The notes beneath the pieces are model-generated. The model was not told the DNA's origin and made no database searches. It was given only the letters and a program-made list of their open reading frames with translations. The position numbers and the translations under genes were made by a program. Below are positions 1 through 8,981 of a stretch of DNA of 64,000 nt, piece after piece. The DNA is from Peptoclostridium litorale DSM 5388 (GTDB taxonomy: Bacteria > Bacillota > Clostridia > Peptostreptococcales > Peptostreptococcaceae), in the NCBI RefSeq assembly GCF_900141635.1, contig NZ_FSRH01000003.1, positions 186,001 through 250,000 on the forward strand. The letters run 5' to 3'. How positions within the stretch are numbered: position 1 is the first letter of the stretch; each line of letters begins with the position of its first letter.

Positions 1-272
1 ATGAAGAAAATTTAAAAGTTGTATTTGAAGCGATTGATTTTGAAAAAGAGCTGTATTTTACTTTCTACCAGATTGTGAACTACGGAAAGTGTGATGTATC
101 TATTGTTTTATCCATATTCAAGGCTTTAAGGTATGCGATGGAAAATGCAACAGATAAGAACAAAGGCATAATAATTTGTTTTGCCGACTATGTTTGGGAT
201 CATATTGATAAAAGCTTGAAAAAAGGTTTGGATTACAATGTATTAAAATATGAAAAGGAAGCGTTAAAATAG
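1..272 (+). CDS. C-terminal end of an unrecognised protein (5' truncated by window edge)
   Basis: The frame is open from base 3 to the TAG at 270-272, so this is the last 89 or so codons of a gene that starts outside the window; the GTG at 75 is only an internal codon. The visible part is soluble-looking, helical and charged, with a hydrophobic patch (IIICFADYVW) before a lysine-rich tail. The layout is vaguely like the C-terminal end of DUF2254 membrane proteins, but I cannot support that name. A weak terminator follows directly, which fits a real gene end. Confidence 0.55.
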   Translation, partial: EENLKVVFEAIDFEKELYFTFYQIVNYGKCDVSIVLSIFKALRYAMENATDKNKGIIICFADYVWDHIDKSLKKGLDYNVLKYEKEALK

Positions 273-273
273 A

Positions 274-303
274 AAACCGGCCGCATCATGCCGTTCTTTT
301 TAT
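274..303 (+). terminator. probable intrinsic terminator
   Basis: A short GC-rich stem (AACCGGC with GCCGTT, one bulged C) closes an 8-base loop and is followed by TTCTTTTTATTTT. It lies immediately after the stop codon at 272. Confidence 0.5.
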
Positions 304-308
304 TTTGA

Positions 309-814
309 GTAATTGAACAATTAAGTGTTGACAATCCAGCAACTCCGAAGAAGCATTTGTTTTTAGATAAAATCTTCTGCAAGGACTGTGGCAAAAAGCT
401 CTGGCTGATAAAGCCAAGCAAATCAGACTATTCTGAGGGATATTTTTTTGTAGGGCCTTACCATTTCGCAGAAATATCTAATCATGCTTAAATGAATTAG
501 CTTTATGCGCAATTGTATATAAGCATATTGGAAAATGGCTCTATATATAGCAAATATTTTGTGAGAAGATTTCTCGATTGAGTGTCACAAGGTAGAACGA
601 TTCCCATTAGACGAGTTTTCCTGATGTTAGCATAAAGTACACTAGCGGTGACATAACCAAGTCGGAATACGATATGGCATCAGAGGTTTTGGACGGACAG
701 ATGGTCGAGCTTGAAAAGCGAATGATGTCACTGGAGAATACCAAGAGTGTGGAACAATCAATGGAGTCCTTTGAAAGACTTGTGGCAGATATAAGTTCAG
801 TGTTGCATAGTTAA
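309..814 (+). pseudogene. decayed large serine recombinase (zinc-ribbon and coiled-coil remnants)
   Basis: Two in-frame fragments from different frames together look like the C-terminal half of a large serine site-specific recombinase. In frame 3 (309-491) a zinc-ribbon start is visible: HLFLDKIFCKDCGKKLWL, matching the CxxCG ribbon of the Recombinase_Zn family. In frame 2 (about 623-814) there is a coiled-coil stretch with DITKSEYDMASEVLDGQ, typical of the region after the ribbon. Between them a frame-1 piece (about 568-618) has a Cys-His pair. Stops and frame changes separate the pieces, and the catalytic N-terminal resolvase domain is missing. This is read as the remnant of an integrative element. 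No att sites were found. Confidence 0.7.
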
Positions 815-992
815 ATTAGCAGTCGTCAGTAGTCAACACATGTGGAGACGGTGTGTCAGCTATAATTGAATTTTAAAGTTTTTAAAATGCATTAATCAAA
901 TTTTGAGTAAAGAAATGTGGAAAGTTATGGTTGTTGATTGTGAAAATAACAGATAAAATTATATGGGACTAGAATTTTAACTGGAGGTAATT

Positions 993-1943
993 ATGAGATT
1001 CATAGGCATTGATTTGGCATGGACCTATAAGAATGAAACGGGAGTATGCGTTATTAATGAATCAGGAGAAGTCGAATATCTCAAATCGGCAATTTTGAGT
1101 GACGAAGATATTGTTTCTATAATTAAAAGATGTAGCCATGAGCCAGTAAGTATAGCTATAGATGCGCCCCTAATAGTGAAAAACGAGTCTGGATCTAGAC
1201 AAGCTGAACGAGATTTGATGAGCGAAAAAATTCATGGACACAATGTATCTTTATTTGTGGCAAGCCGTAGCTATCTAAGCCGGACATATGGGCAGATTCG
1301 TGGCGAAGTATTAATGAATCTAATCAAAAAAGAAGTTCCTTCAGTAACGGTTTCAGAAAACAGTATTCCTGGCAAATCGACAATAATTGAGACTTTCCCT
1401 TCGGCAGTTTGCTGCGGCTTATTCCCGGAGATTTATCCCGTTAAATACAAGATTAAGAGGAAAGTGGCTTATGAAGAAACAAGATATCAAATGGAACGTA
1501 TATTGGAGAGATTCCGATTAATTGAAGAAGAAGAGAAACATGTCCAAGGACTCGTATCGAAATTGGGCATTGGTGAAATAAACATAGACAAAAATAATCA
1601 CAAGCACATTGAAGATAAAGTAGATGCTTTTATTAGTGCTTATGGAATTTATTCGATACATAAAGGAATTGCTGGTCAGAAGACATTTGGCGATGTAGAA
1701 AATGGATTTATTACAATTCCTATAGCAGTTAACAAAAATTCTTTATGCAGCTCTGAAAAGCCTAAAACTGAATGTATGTGTGCCGGAAGAATGTTTAATA
1801 GTGCAGATATAGCAAAACTGACCATTCAATTAGGAGAGCTAGCCAAAACGATCGAGCTAGATAGTGAAAAACAGGCAAAGGCATTTAGAAAATTCGAAAG
1901 AGAAGTTGAAAGGATAAAGAAGGAGTGTTTTGAAAAACAATAA
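993..1943 (+). CDS. DUF429 family protein, predicted RNase H-fold nuclease
   Basis: The 316-residue protein begins with IGIDLAW (Asp7) and has AIDAPL around residues 55-60 (Asp57) and EDKVDAFISAY around residues 207-217. These acidic positions are spaced as in the DUF429 group, a family predicted to have an RNase H-like fold; no reaction is established for it. CTGGAGG lies 6-7 bases before the ATG, which fixes the start. The C-terminal 50 residues are charged and helical and probably lie outside the core domain. The gene is alone, with a decayed recombinase upstream, so it may be cargo left from an integrated element; that link is inference. Confidence 0.8.
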   Translation: MRFIGIDLAWTYKNETGVCVINESGEVEYLKSAILSDEDIVSIIKRCSHEPVSIAIDAPLIVKNESGSRQAERDLMSEKIHGHNVSLFVASRSYLSRTYGQIRGEVLMNLIKKEVPSVTVSENSIPGKSTIIETFPSAVCCGLFPEIYPVKYKIKRKVAYEETRYQMERILERFRLIEEEEKHVQGLVSKLGIGEINIDKNNHKHIEDKVDAFISAYGIYSIHKGIAGQKTFGDVENGFITIPIAVNKNSLCSSEKPKTECMCAGRMFNSADIAKLTIQLGELAKTIELDSEKQAKAFRKFEREVERIKKECFEKQ

Positions 1944-2200
1944 AATCGATGTATGGCACAGAGGTGTTTCAACATTGCCTATTTGAACATCCTTTATAAT
2001 ATTGTACAGATAATATTGAATATATAAGGCATTACGGAAATATAGATTGGATAGGGTGATCAACGCAAAAAGGTAGTCGCAGCAGCCACATATGGAGGTG
2101 GCAGGCTAGGTAATTATAATTAATAGCGCATGTATTAACCAGAACCTCACGCCAATATGATAAAATAGAAGCTGACTAAAAAGTATTTGCGGGAGGCATA

Positions 2201-3139
2201 ATGAAAGATAAGACATACTTGTACAATGTAAATTATCCGGAACATGAAGAAACACTTTGGGCAATCGAGGCAAGGACGTTATTCAAGACGTCACCTAAAG
2301 AAAAGGTATTTTTCTCGGACGTGGCAGTGAATCCGTCCACAAGCCCTTATATAAAAAACCGACTGGAGATCAGGCACAAGACGCCGACTTTTGAGGAACT
2401 GCTATTAAGAGTGGAGCGGGACGAAAACACGACTAAAAACTCTGTCATAAAGTATTTGAAACTGGCGAGCGGTGACCCCTATGCAGAAGGCAGAAAGGCC
2501 CTGTATAAAGAGCTTTGCGGCAAGTTTAAAGAGCCTGTAGAAGGCGAAGTGCATCAAGTGACTTACGGAACAACCTTTCATAAGGGACTTTGGTATTTTG
2601 GCGAGCTGCTTAGGAACAATGGGCTATGGCGCAGGCACGATAAAAGGCCTCACACCTACTCGAATTCACTAAAGGCAAACATGGCGAAGGTGCTTGTTAA
2701 TATAGCAGGGCAGGGGGATGCTTCAAGGAGTATCATTGACCCTTGCTGCGGAGCGGGCACAGTGCTGCTGGAAGGGTGCTTTGCCGGCTGCAAAATAGCC
2801 GGTTCCGACATCAATGAAAAAATGGCGAGAAGCGCGACTCGTAATCTTGAACACTTCGGATATGCAGCGAAAGTTAGCAATCAGGCCATTCAAGATATTA
2901 CTGAGCATTATGATGCTTCAATTGTGGATTTGCCATATGGCCTACGCAGTCAAATAACAAGACAAGAGCAGGGAGACATCATTAAAAATGCCAAGAGAAT
3001 ATCCGATAGAGCGGTGATTGTCTCGTCAGAGGATATTACGTCTCTGCTTTCTGAACAGCAGCTTAAAATCGTTGATGCCTGCAAAATCATAAAAAGCGTG
3101 AATAAGAAATTTACACGGTTCATATGGGTTTGTGAATAA
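2201..3139 (+). CDS. class I SAM-dependent RNA (guanine-N2 type) methyltransferase, UPF0020/Trm11-like
   Basis: The 312-residue protein has a SAM-binding motif DPCCGAGTVLLEG near residues 179-191 and a catalytic DLPYG motif near residues 243-247. This is the pattern of the UPF0020 methyltransferases that modify guanine in tRNA or rRNA. The N-terminal 130 residues lack a clear THUMP domain but may hold a reduced RNA-binding module (YGTTFHKGLWYFG). A GGGAGG site precedes the ATG. A long hairpin terminator follows, so it is probably transcribed alone. The exact substrate cannot be read from sequence. Confidence 0.8.
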   Translation: MKDKTYLYNVNYPEHEETLWAIEARTLFKTSPKEKVFFSDVAVNPSTSPYIKNRLEIRHKTPTFEELLLRVERDENTTKNSVIKYLKLASGDPYAEGRKALYKELCGKFKEPVEGEVHQVTYGTTFHKGLWYFGELLRNNGLWRRHDKRPHTYSNSLKANMAKVLVNIAGQGDASRSIIDPCCGAGTVLLEGCFAGCKIAGSDINEKMARSATRNLEHFGYAAKVSNQAIQDITEHYDASIVDLPYGLRSQITRQEQGDIIKNAKRISDRAVIVSSEDITSLLSEQQLKIVDACKIIKSVNKKFTRFIWVCE

Positions 3140-3214
3140 AAAGAGAACATGGACTTATAATTAGGAATAGTGTGCAATAGGTAGTGGAAAGTCAATTGAC
3201 CTATTATGTAGTGC

Positions 3215-3278
3215 AAAAACCCTCTGATCATGATATCTTTGTAAATATAAAGAATATCATGATCAGAGGGTTTTTTTA
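3215..3278 (+). terminator. long intrinsic terminator
   Basis: CCCTCTGATCATGATAT pairs with ATATCATGATCAGAGGG around a short AT-rich loop, with A residues before and seven T residues after. The unusually long symmetrical stem would work in both directions. Confidence 0.85.
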
Positions 3279-3360
3279 TGTCGCTTATGACAATGGGCTG
3301 CATTGCTCATTTGTGAAGGCCTGCATGATTGTGATATCATAACATAAAGGAGATGTTATA

Positions 3361-4140
3361 ATGTTTGAAAATATGAGCGTTGCTCAAGTTAAAGAGCAGA
3401 TAAAAAATATAAAAATGGAAGAATACCTGGAATACATAGATGTCTTGAGAAAAGACAGCAGAAAAGGCGTACAGAAATTGGCTGAAGGGCTTGCAAAGCA
3501 GCTGGACAATGAAAGGCATGAAAGGGAAAGGGTGGAGTGGCTGAAGAGAAACGAGTATGCCCTGTTTGAAAGGGGATACACGGCCGTAGGAGGCATTGAC
3601 GAGGCCGGCAGAGGGCCTTTGGCGGGGCCGGTATACGCGGCGGTTGTCATATTCGACAAGGACGTATTCATAGAGGGCATAAACGATTCTAAAAAGATCA
3701 GCGAAAAGAAAAGGGAGCTGCTATTTGATGAGATAATGGAAAAGGCAATAGACTATTCGATTGGATCTGCGGATCACGGCGAGATAGACAGCTATAACAT
3801 ACTCAACGCCACAAAGCTGGCAATAAAAAGGGCTGTGGATGGTCTAAAGACAAAGCCCGACTACCTCCTTATAGACGCGCTTAAGCTGCCTGAAGTGGAC
3901 ATACCACAAAGGTCTATAATACAGGGAGACAGCAACTCCATATCAATAGCCGCAGCCAGCATACTTGCAAAGGTCTCGAGGGACAGGGTTATGCTTGAAT
4001 ATCATAAAAAGTATCCTGAATACGGGTTTGAAAAGCACAAGGGGTATGGGACGAAGGAGCACTACGAGGCAATACAAAAGCACGGTATAATTGACATACA
4101 CAGAATGTCTTTTTTAAAGTCGATAATGGGGAAAAGGTAG
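3361..4140 (+). CDS. rnhB: ribonuclease HII
   Basis: This enzyme removes ribonucleotides from RNA-DNA hybrids and single misincorporated ribonucleotides. The signature GGIDEAGRGPLAGP places catalytic Asp80-Glu81, and a further acidic residue is in LLIDALKLP (Asp172). At 259 residues it has the 70-residue N-terminal extension common in Firmicutes RNase HII. AGGAGATG precedes the ATG. It opens the conserved rnhB-comM-dprA-topA neighbourhood, with the next gene 44 bases downstream and no terminator between. Confidence 0.96.
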   Translation: MFENMSVAQVKEQIKNIKMEEYLEYIDVLRKDSRKGVQKLAEGLAKQLDNERHERERVEWLKRNEYALFERGYTAVGGIDEAGRGPLAGPVYAAVVIFDKDVFIEGINDSKKISEKKRELLFDEIMEKAIDYSIGSADHGEIDSYNILNATKLAIKRAVDGLKTKPDYLLIDALKLPEVDIPQRSIIQGDSNSISIAAASILAKVSRDRVMLEYHKKYPEYGFEKHKGYGTKEHYEAIQKHGIIDIHRMSFLKSIMGKR

Positions 4141-4184
4141 AATAAAAATTCATATGAGCACTATGTGTACAGGGCGGTGAACAG

Positions 4185-5612
4185 ATGAAGATAAATCCGA
4201 ATAACCTGCTTAGGGGCGTATATAGTAAAAACATGGCTGAAGTCGACAAGCTTTTGAACAAGGGCGAGATAAAGGCCACTGTAGTTGAATCCAACATGAA
4301 CAATGTAAAACTGGTGCTTGAAAACGGAAGGCAGCTTTCGGTAAAGAGCAATATACCCCTTGAAAATTTTCTGGGCGAAAAACTCATTTTTAAAATAGTG
4401 AAGAGTGAAAATGAGATAGTAATAAGGCCCCAAATACAGGGAACGGCGCAGCAAAGAGAGATGAACATGAAGGCTTCAAAGCTGCTCAGGTCCATGAACA
4501 TACAGGATACAAGCCAAAACAGAGAGATAGCAAAGGAAATGATGAAAAGCGAGGTTACTGTAAACAAAGAGAATTTTTTTAACATAAAGGAAAATATAAA
4601 TTCGTTTGAAAAACTGAAATTTGTAATCCAAAGCAACAGCATGGACTTAAAGGGAGAAATTGAAAACATAATCCAAAAGGACATAAAGAACGTGGTAAGG
4701 GAAATAGTCATAGGAAACAAAGGAGACAATGTTAAAGAATTATCTAATAAAACGGACATTTCTTCAATAGAAAAAAAGGACCTGATATTCCTATATAAAA
4801 ATGGACAGGCAATGAACATGGCAAACATTAATGCGCTCAATTCATTTTTATACAATGGTGAAAACATATTTAGCGTGCTGGATTCCCTGGATAACCTGTT
4901 TGACAAGGTCTTTAAAATGAGAGTCAAAGATGAAGGCGATGGCGGCAGAAAAGACGGATATAATGGAGACGGGGAAACAGACCCTGCACTAGGAGCAAAA
5001 GAGAACGGCAGTGGCGGTGCTTTGCAAAAAGAAGGACTTCAAAATATTATTAAAAATTTAACTGAAAATACGGACGGTGATGGCTCGAAACTGGCGGGCA
5101 AAAAGGAGATTTTGAAAGAGGCCGCAGAGGCGATAGACAGACTGCTTGGCGGACTTGAAATGGACAAGGACGAGGCTTTTGAAATGGAAACGGCAAACAA
5201 TAAGCTTAAATTCCTGTACGACATATCCAAGACTGGAGCATACGTTCAAATACCAATAAATGATGGCCAATCCAAAAGGCTTGTGGAAATGACTGAAAAC
5301 AAAAAAGGGAAAAAGAGCAAAAAAGACCATGAAAGCTATTCCGTGCTGTTTTCGCTTGACACAGAAAGGTTCAAGAAGGTATCCTGCAGGCTTGAATATT
5401 CAGATATAAAGGGGATTGAAGTGATATTTGGCCTCGAAGATGAAAAGGCCGTTAAAAAGTTTAAGTCGAATTCTGCAATGATATATGAGATGCTTCAAGG
5501 CCTTAATTTCAAAAATATAAGCGTGAATTTCAAGAAGATTGAAGAATGCGACGTGGTGAGCGTAATAGGGCAGGACGACCAGAACTTTCCTAATTTTGAC
5601 ATATGGGTGTGA
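4185..5612 (+). CDS. FliK-like protein, YlqG-type
   Basis: The 475-residue hydrophilic protein has a poorly conserved N-terminal half, a low-complexity Gly/Asp/Lys stretch near residues 245-305, and a folded-looking C-terminal domain (about 345-470) rich in beta strands, as in the C-terminal domain of the hook-length control protein FliK. In Bacillus the gene after rnhB is ylqG, followed by the FlhB-like ylqH. The same order is seen here, and that synteny supports the call. No flagellar genes are in the window, so a flagellar role is unproven. The stop codon is 4 bases before the next start. Confidence 0.65.
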   Translation: MKINPNNLLRGVYSKNMAEVDKLLNKGEIKATVVESNMNNVKLVLENGRQLSVKSNIPLENFLGEKLIFKIVKSENEIVIRPQIQGTAQQREMNMKASKLLRSMNIQDTSQNREIAKEMMKSEVTVNKENFFNIKENINSFEKLKFVIQSNSMDLKGEIENIIQKDIKNVVREIVIGNKGDNVKELSNKTDISSIEKKDLIFLYKNGQAMNMANINALNSFLYNGENIFSVLDSLDNLFDKVFKMRVKDEGDGGRKDGYNGDGETDPALGAKENGSGGALQKEGLQNIIKNLTENTDGDGSKLAGKKEILKEAAEAIDRLLGGLEMDKDEAFEMETANNKLKFLYDISKTGAYVQIPINDGQSKRLVEMTENKKGKKSKKDHESYSVLFSLDTERFKKVSCRLEYSDIKGIEVIFGLEDEKAVKKFKSNSAMIYEMLQGLNFKNISVNFKKIEECDVVSVIGQDDQNFPNFDIWV

Positions 5613-5616
5613 TTAT

Positions 5617-5895
5617 ATGAATGTTAAAAGGGGTATAAAAATCGCGACGGCCATAAAGTATGACATGGATAAGGATTCGGCGCCAAGGCTTGTGGCAAAG
5701 GGAGTGGGTATTGTCGCCGAGAACATAATTAAAAAGGCGCAGGAAAACAACATAAAGGTGCTTGAGGATGAAAGTATTTCGCAAAGCCTCATGCAGCTTG
5801 AAGTAGAGAGCGAGATACCCGAAGTCATGTATGATGCCGTAGCCAAAATACTTGCGTTCATATATGAAATGGACAGGGATAAAAAAGGCAGGTAA
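5617..5895 (+). CDS. FlhB C-terminal-like protein, YlqH-type
   Basis: The 92-residue protein matches the cytoplasmic C-terminal domain of the type III export switch protein FlhB (KIATAIKYD, SAPRLVAKGVG, EDESISQSLMQLEVESEIP). It lacks both the membrane part and the NPTH autocleavage site, as is usual for stand-alone YlqH proteins. The ATG at 5617 is preferred to a TTG 21 bases earlier because the protein then begins just before the conserved region. It follows the FliK-like gene by 4 bases, a partnership seen in many Firmicutes. Confidence 0.85.
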   Translation: MNVKRGIKIATAIKYDMDKDSAPRLVAKGVGIVAENIIKKAQENNIKVLEDESISQSLMQLEVESEIPEVMYDAVAKILAFIYEMDRDKKGR

Positions 5896-5897
5896 TT

Positions 5898-6245
5898 ATG
5901 AATAGCAATGTTGAAATTGGACGGGTCGGAGAGGATATAGCAGAATACTTTTTGAGCAAAAAAGGATATAAAATAATCGAGAGGAACTACAGAAAAAGGT
6001 TTGGTGAAATAGATATAATAGCAAGTGACAGAGGATGCATAGTATTTGTAGAGGTCAAGACAAGAAGTTCTATACAATTTGGATATCCGGCGCAGGCAGT
6101 TGACCATAGAAAGATTAAAAAGATAATGCAGACTGCAAACTGCTATATAGCTCAAGAAGGCATATTTGATGAGGAAATCAGGTTTGACGTAATAGAGGTG
6201 TATATTGCGCAAAAGAAAATAAACCACATAGAAGGAGCTTTTTAA
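5898..6245 (+). CDS. yraN: UPF0102 family protein, YraN-like predicted nuclease
   Basis: The 115-residue protein has the UPF0102 core: GEDIAEYFLSKKGYKIIERN, then the restriction-endonuclease-like FGEIDIIASD and IVFVEVKTR. The D/E-x-K motif suggests nuclease chemistry, but no reaction is established for the family. It starts 2 bases after the previous stop and lies just before comM, the usual context in Clostridia, so it is probably part of one transcript with the DNA-processing genes. Confidence 0.92.
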   Translation: MNSNVEIGRVGEDIAEYFLSKKGYKIIERNYRKRFGEIDIIASDRGCIVFVEVKTRSSIQFGYPAQAVDHRKIKKIMQTANCYIAQEGIFDEEIRFDVIEVYIAQKKINHIEGAF

Positions 6246-6264
6246 GTGTACGGAGGTAGCCAAA

Positions 6265-7791
6265 ATGTTTAAGAAGTTTTACAGCTTGGGACTTTGCGGG
6301 ATAGAGGCTTTCAACGTGGATGTGGAGATAGATGTTGGAAAAGGCCTTCCGGGATTCACTATAATAGGTCTTCCGGATGCATCCATAAAAGAAGCCAAGG
6401 AGAGAATAAAATCCGCAATAAAAAACAGCGGCATGAATTTTCCAAACAAGAAAATACTTGTAAACCTGTCACCTGCAGATATAAAAAAAGAAGGGACTCA
6501 CTTTGACCTGGCGATGGCAGTGGCCATAATAGGGTGCAGCATGCAATTGGACGAGGCTCTTTCGGGGGAAAGCGTATTCCTTGGAGAGCTTTCGCTTGAC
6601 GGTAAACTCAGGCCTATAAAGGGTGTGCTGTCAATGCTAATAAAGGCTAAAGAGCTTGGCTACAAAAATGCGTTTGTTCCGCTTGAAAACGTCAAAGAGG
6701 CATCTGCTGTAGATGGAATAAAAGTGTATGCGTCAGAAAGATTAAGCCATATTGCAGATTTTTTAAAGGGGGAAGAGGAGATAAACCCTCTTGAGACTAG
6801 GAAAATAAATGTTTCAAGCGGAAATTTCAAAGAGGACTTCAGTCAGGTTAAGGGGAATTATGCGGCAAAGAGGGCTGCGGAGATATCGGCCGCAGGAAAC
6901 CACAATATGATCATGATAGGGCCTCCGGGCTCAGGCAAGACAATGATTGCAAGAAGGATTGCGTCAATAATGCCGGATCTTACGGATTCTGAGATCATAG
7001 AGATAAGCCGCATATACAGCTGCAGCGGCCTTTTGGATGACAATATTGGAATTGTGGACAAAAGACCATTTAGATCGCCTCATCATACAGCCACTCAGGC
7101 ATCCATAATAGGCGGAGGAAGAGACGCCAAGCCGGGAGAGGTTGTACTTTCTCACAGAGGCGTTTTATTTTTGGACGAAATTGCGGAATTTGACAAAAAA
7201 ACTCTTGAGTGTCTAAGGCAGCCCATAGAAGATGGCTTTGTAGACATAACAAGGCTTAAAATAAGCGCTAGGTATCCTTCGAAGTTTCTCCTCGTATCAG
7301 GGCTTAATCCATGTCCTTGCGGTTATTATGGTCATCCGAGCATAGAGTGCAAGTGCAGTCAAAACGAAGTCGCCAGATATTTAAACAGGCTGTCGGGGCC
7401 TCTTCTTGACAGATTCGACTTGTTCATAGAAATGATTCCCATGGACTATTCCCAGCTCACAAACGAGTCCTGTGAAGAAAAGTCTTCAGACATAAAATCA
7501 AGAGTTGAAATGGCAAGGCTAGTTCAAAAGAAACGATTTGCCGGACTGGACATGAAAAGCAACAGCGAAATTCAATCAAGCCAGATTGAAGAATTCTGCT
7601 GCTTAAACAATGATTCAAAAGAGTTTTTGAAAAAAATTTTTGAAAAGTTCAATTTGACAATAAGATCATACTATAAGCTCTTAAAAGTAGCCAGAACCAT
7701 TGCAGACGTTGAAGGGAGCAAGGCTGTCCAGATAAGCCACATATCCGAGGCTTTTTCATTTAGAAAAGCGTATTATTCTTACTGGAGGTAG
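6265..7791 (+). CDS. comM: ComM/YifB family AAA+ ATPase (Mg-chelatase-like)
   Basis: The 508-residue protein has an N-terminal Lon-protease-like domain (about 1-170), a Walker A site GPPGSGKT (residues 219-226), Walker B LFLDEIAEF near 300 and a Cys cluster CPCGYYG...CKC near 350-365, followed by the C-terminal Mg-chelatase domain. ComM proteins are hexameric helicases that promote branch migration during DNA uptake and recombination in other bacteria. An AGGTAG site precedes the ATG. DprA follows 4 bases downstream, which fits a shared role in handling incoming single-stranded DNA. No DNA-uptake genes are in the window. Confidence 0.93.
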   Translation: MFKKFYSLGLCGIEAFNVDVEIDVGKGLPGFTIIGLPDASIKEAKERIKSAIKNSGMNFPNKKILVNLSPADIKKEGTHFDLAMAVAIIGCSMQLDEALSGESVFLGELSLDGKLRPIKGVLSMLIKAKELGYKNAFVPLENVKEASAVDGIKVYASERLSHIADFLKGEEEINPLETRKINVSSGNFKEDFSQVKGNYAAKRAAEISAAGNHNMIMIGPPGSGKTMIARRIASIMPDLTDSEIIEISRIYSCSGLLDDNIGIVDKRPFRSPHHTATQASIIGGGRDAKPGEVVLSHRGVLFLDEIAEFDKKTLECLRQPIEDGFVDITRLKISARYPSKFLLVSGLNPCPCGYYGHPSIECKCSQNEVARYLNRLSGPLLDRFDLFIEMIPMDYSQLTNESCEEKSSDIKSRVEMARLVQKKRFAGLDMKSNSEIQSSQIEEFCCLNNDSKEFLKKIFEKFNLTIRSYYKLLKVARTIADVEGSKAVQISHISEAFSFRKAYYSYWR

Positions 7792-7795
7792 TATT

Positions 7796-8887
7796 ATGGA
7801 CAAAAGCGACATTTACCTTTTATTATGGTGTATAGATGGGGTTGGATACAAGACAATACGAAATATAGAGGAGTACATAGGTGATATAAATAAGATTTTG
7901 GACTGCGACAGTAGAAATATAAGAGACATGGATTTTATATCTGAAAAGGCTATGAAAAACATCATCAAATATAAGACCAAGACGTATTTGGAAGATATAA
8001 AGGGGAAGCTGGATAAATATGAGATTGGATATGTGACTGTTGACAAAGAAGGCTACCCGGGCAAGCTCAAAAATATATTTGACCCGCCGTATGTTCTTTT
8101 CTACAAGGGCAACAGGGAGAGGCTTGATGATTTTTCGATTGCAATTGTAGGCGCCAGAAGACCTACGGGATACGGCTCGATTTGCGCAAGGAAGTTTTCG
8201 AAAGAACTTTCAGAGCAGGGGGTAAGCGTGGTAAGCGGAATGGCCTTTGGAATAGACTCATGCAGTCATGAGGCCGCAATGGCGGGAGCGGGAAAAACGG
8301 TGGCAGTGCTGGGATCTTCTCTTGACAGGCCATATCCTATCAGGAACAAAGGTCTTATGGAGAGGATAATTGAAAATAATGGAACTGTCATATCGGAATA
8401 CCCGCCGGAAACGGACGCTATTCCAGGATTCTTCCCAATGAGAAACAGGATAATAAGCGGAATTTCAAACGGAGTATTAGTAGTTGAAGCTGCTAAAAAG
8501 AGCGGATCTCTAATAACAATGGACTACGCACTTGAGCAGGGGAAAAATGTATTTGCAGTTCCGGGAAATATCAATTCCAGAATGAGCGAAGGGACAAATT
8601 CCATAATAAAAGAAGGGGCAAAACTTGTCACATGCGCGCAGGACATACTTGAAGAGTATGGTATAAAAACATGCATACATAAAAGGGAATTTAAAGAAAA
8701 TGTAAAACTTTCAAAACTCGAGAAAAAGATAGTGGATCTGTTGGAAACGAACGGGAGCATGCATGTGGACATTATATGTGCAAGTACAGGCATTTGCATA
8801 AAGGATATACTTGGGGTGTTGAATATTTTACAAATTAAAGGTATAGTATTAGAATTAGGAGGGAATGTATATTCTGTAACAATATAA
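7796..8887 (+). CDS. dprA: DNA processing protein DprA
   Basis: The 363-residue protein has an N-terminal helix-hairpin-helix/SAM-like region (1-70), the Rossmann DNA-binding domain (GARRPTGYGS, VVSGMAFGID, FPMRNRIISG) and a C-terminal winged helix (about 300-363). DprA loads RecA on single-stranded DNA entering the cell. A strong GGAGGTAG site lies within the end of comM, and the two genes are 4 bases apart, indicating translational coupling. Confidence 0.96.
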   Translation: MDKSDIYLLLWCIDGVGYKTIRNIEEYIGDINKILDCDSRNIRDMDFISEKAMKNIIKYKTKTYLEDIKGKLDKYEIGYVTVDKEGYPGKLKNIFDPPYVLFYKGNRERLDDFSIAIVGARRPTGYGSICARKFSKELSEQGVSVVSGMAFGIDSCSHEAAMAGAGKTVAVLGSSLDRPYPIRNKGLMERIIENNGTVISEYPPETDAIPGFFPMRNRIISGISNGVLVVEAAKKSGSLITMDYALEQGKNVFAVPGNINSRMSEGTNSIIKEGAKLVTCAQDILEEYGIKTCIHKREFKENVKLSKLEKKIVDLLETNGSMHVDIICASTGICIKDILGVLNILQIKGIVLELGGNVYSVTI

Positions 8888-8981
8888 GCATGTTGAAATA
8901 GATGGCTATGCAGTATATTCAAATTGCTATTTATTTTCAAATAAATATTTTGAAACATAATTTTCGGAGGTGTACCTTTTA

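Noticed and set aside
3989-4927. Long minus-strand open frame opposite rnhB and the FliK-like gene (312 codons)
   Set aside because: It is antisense to two genes with good family matches, has no ribosome site, and shows the Ser/Phe-rich composition typical of a shadow frame.
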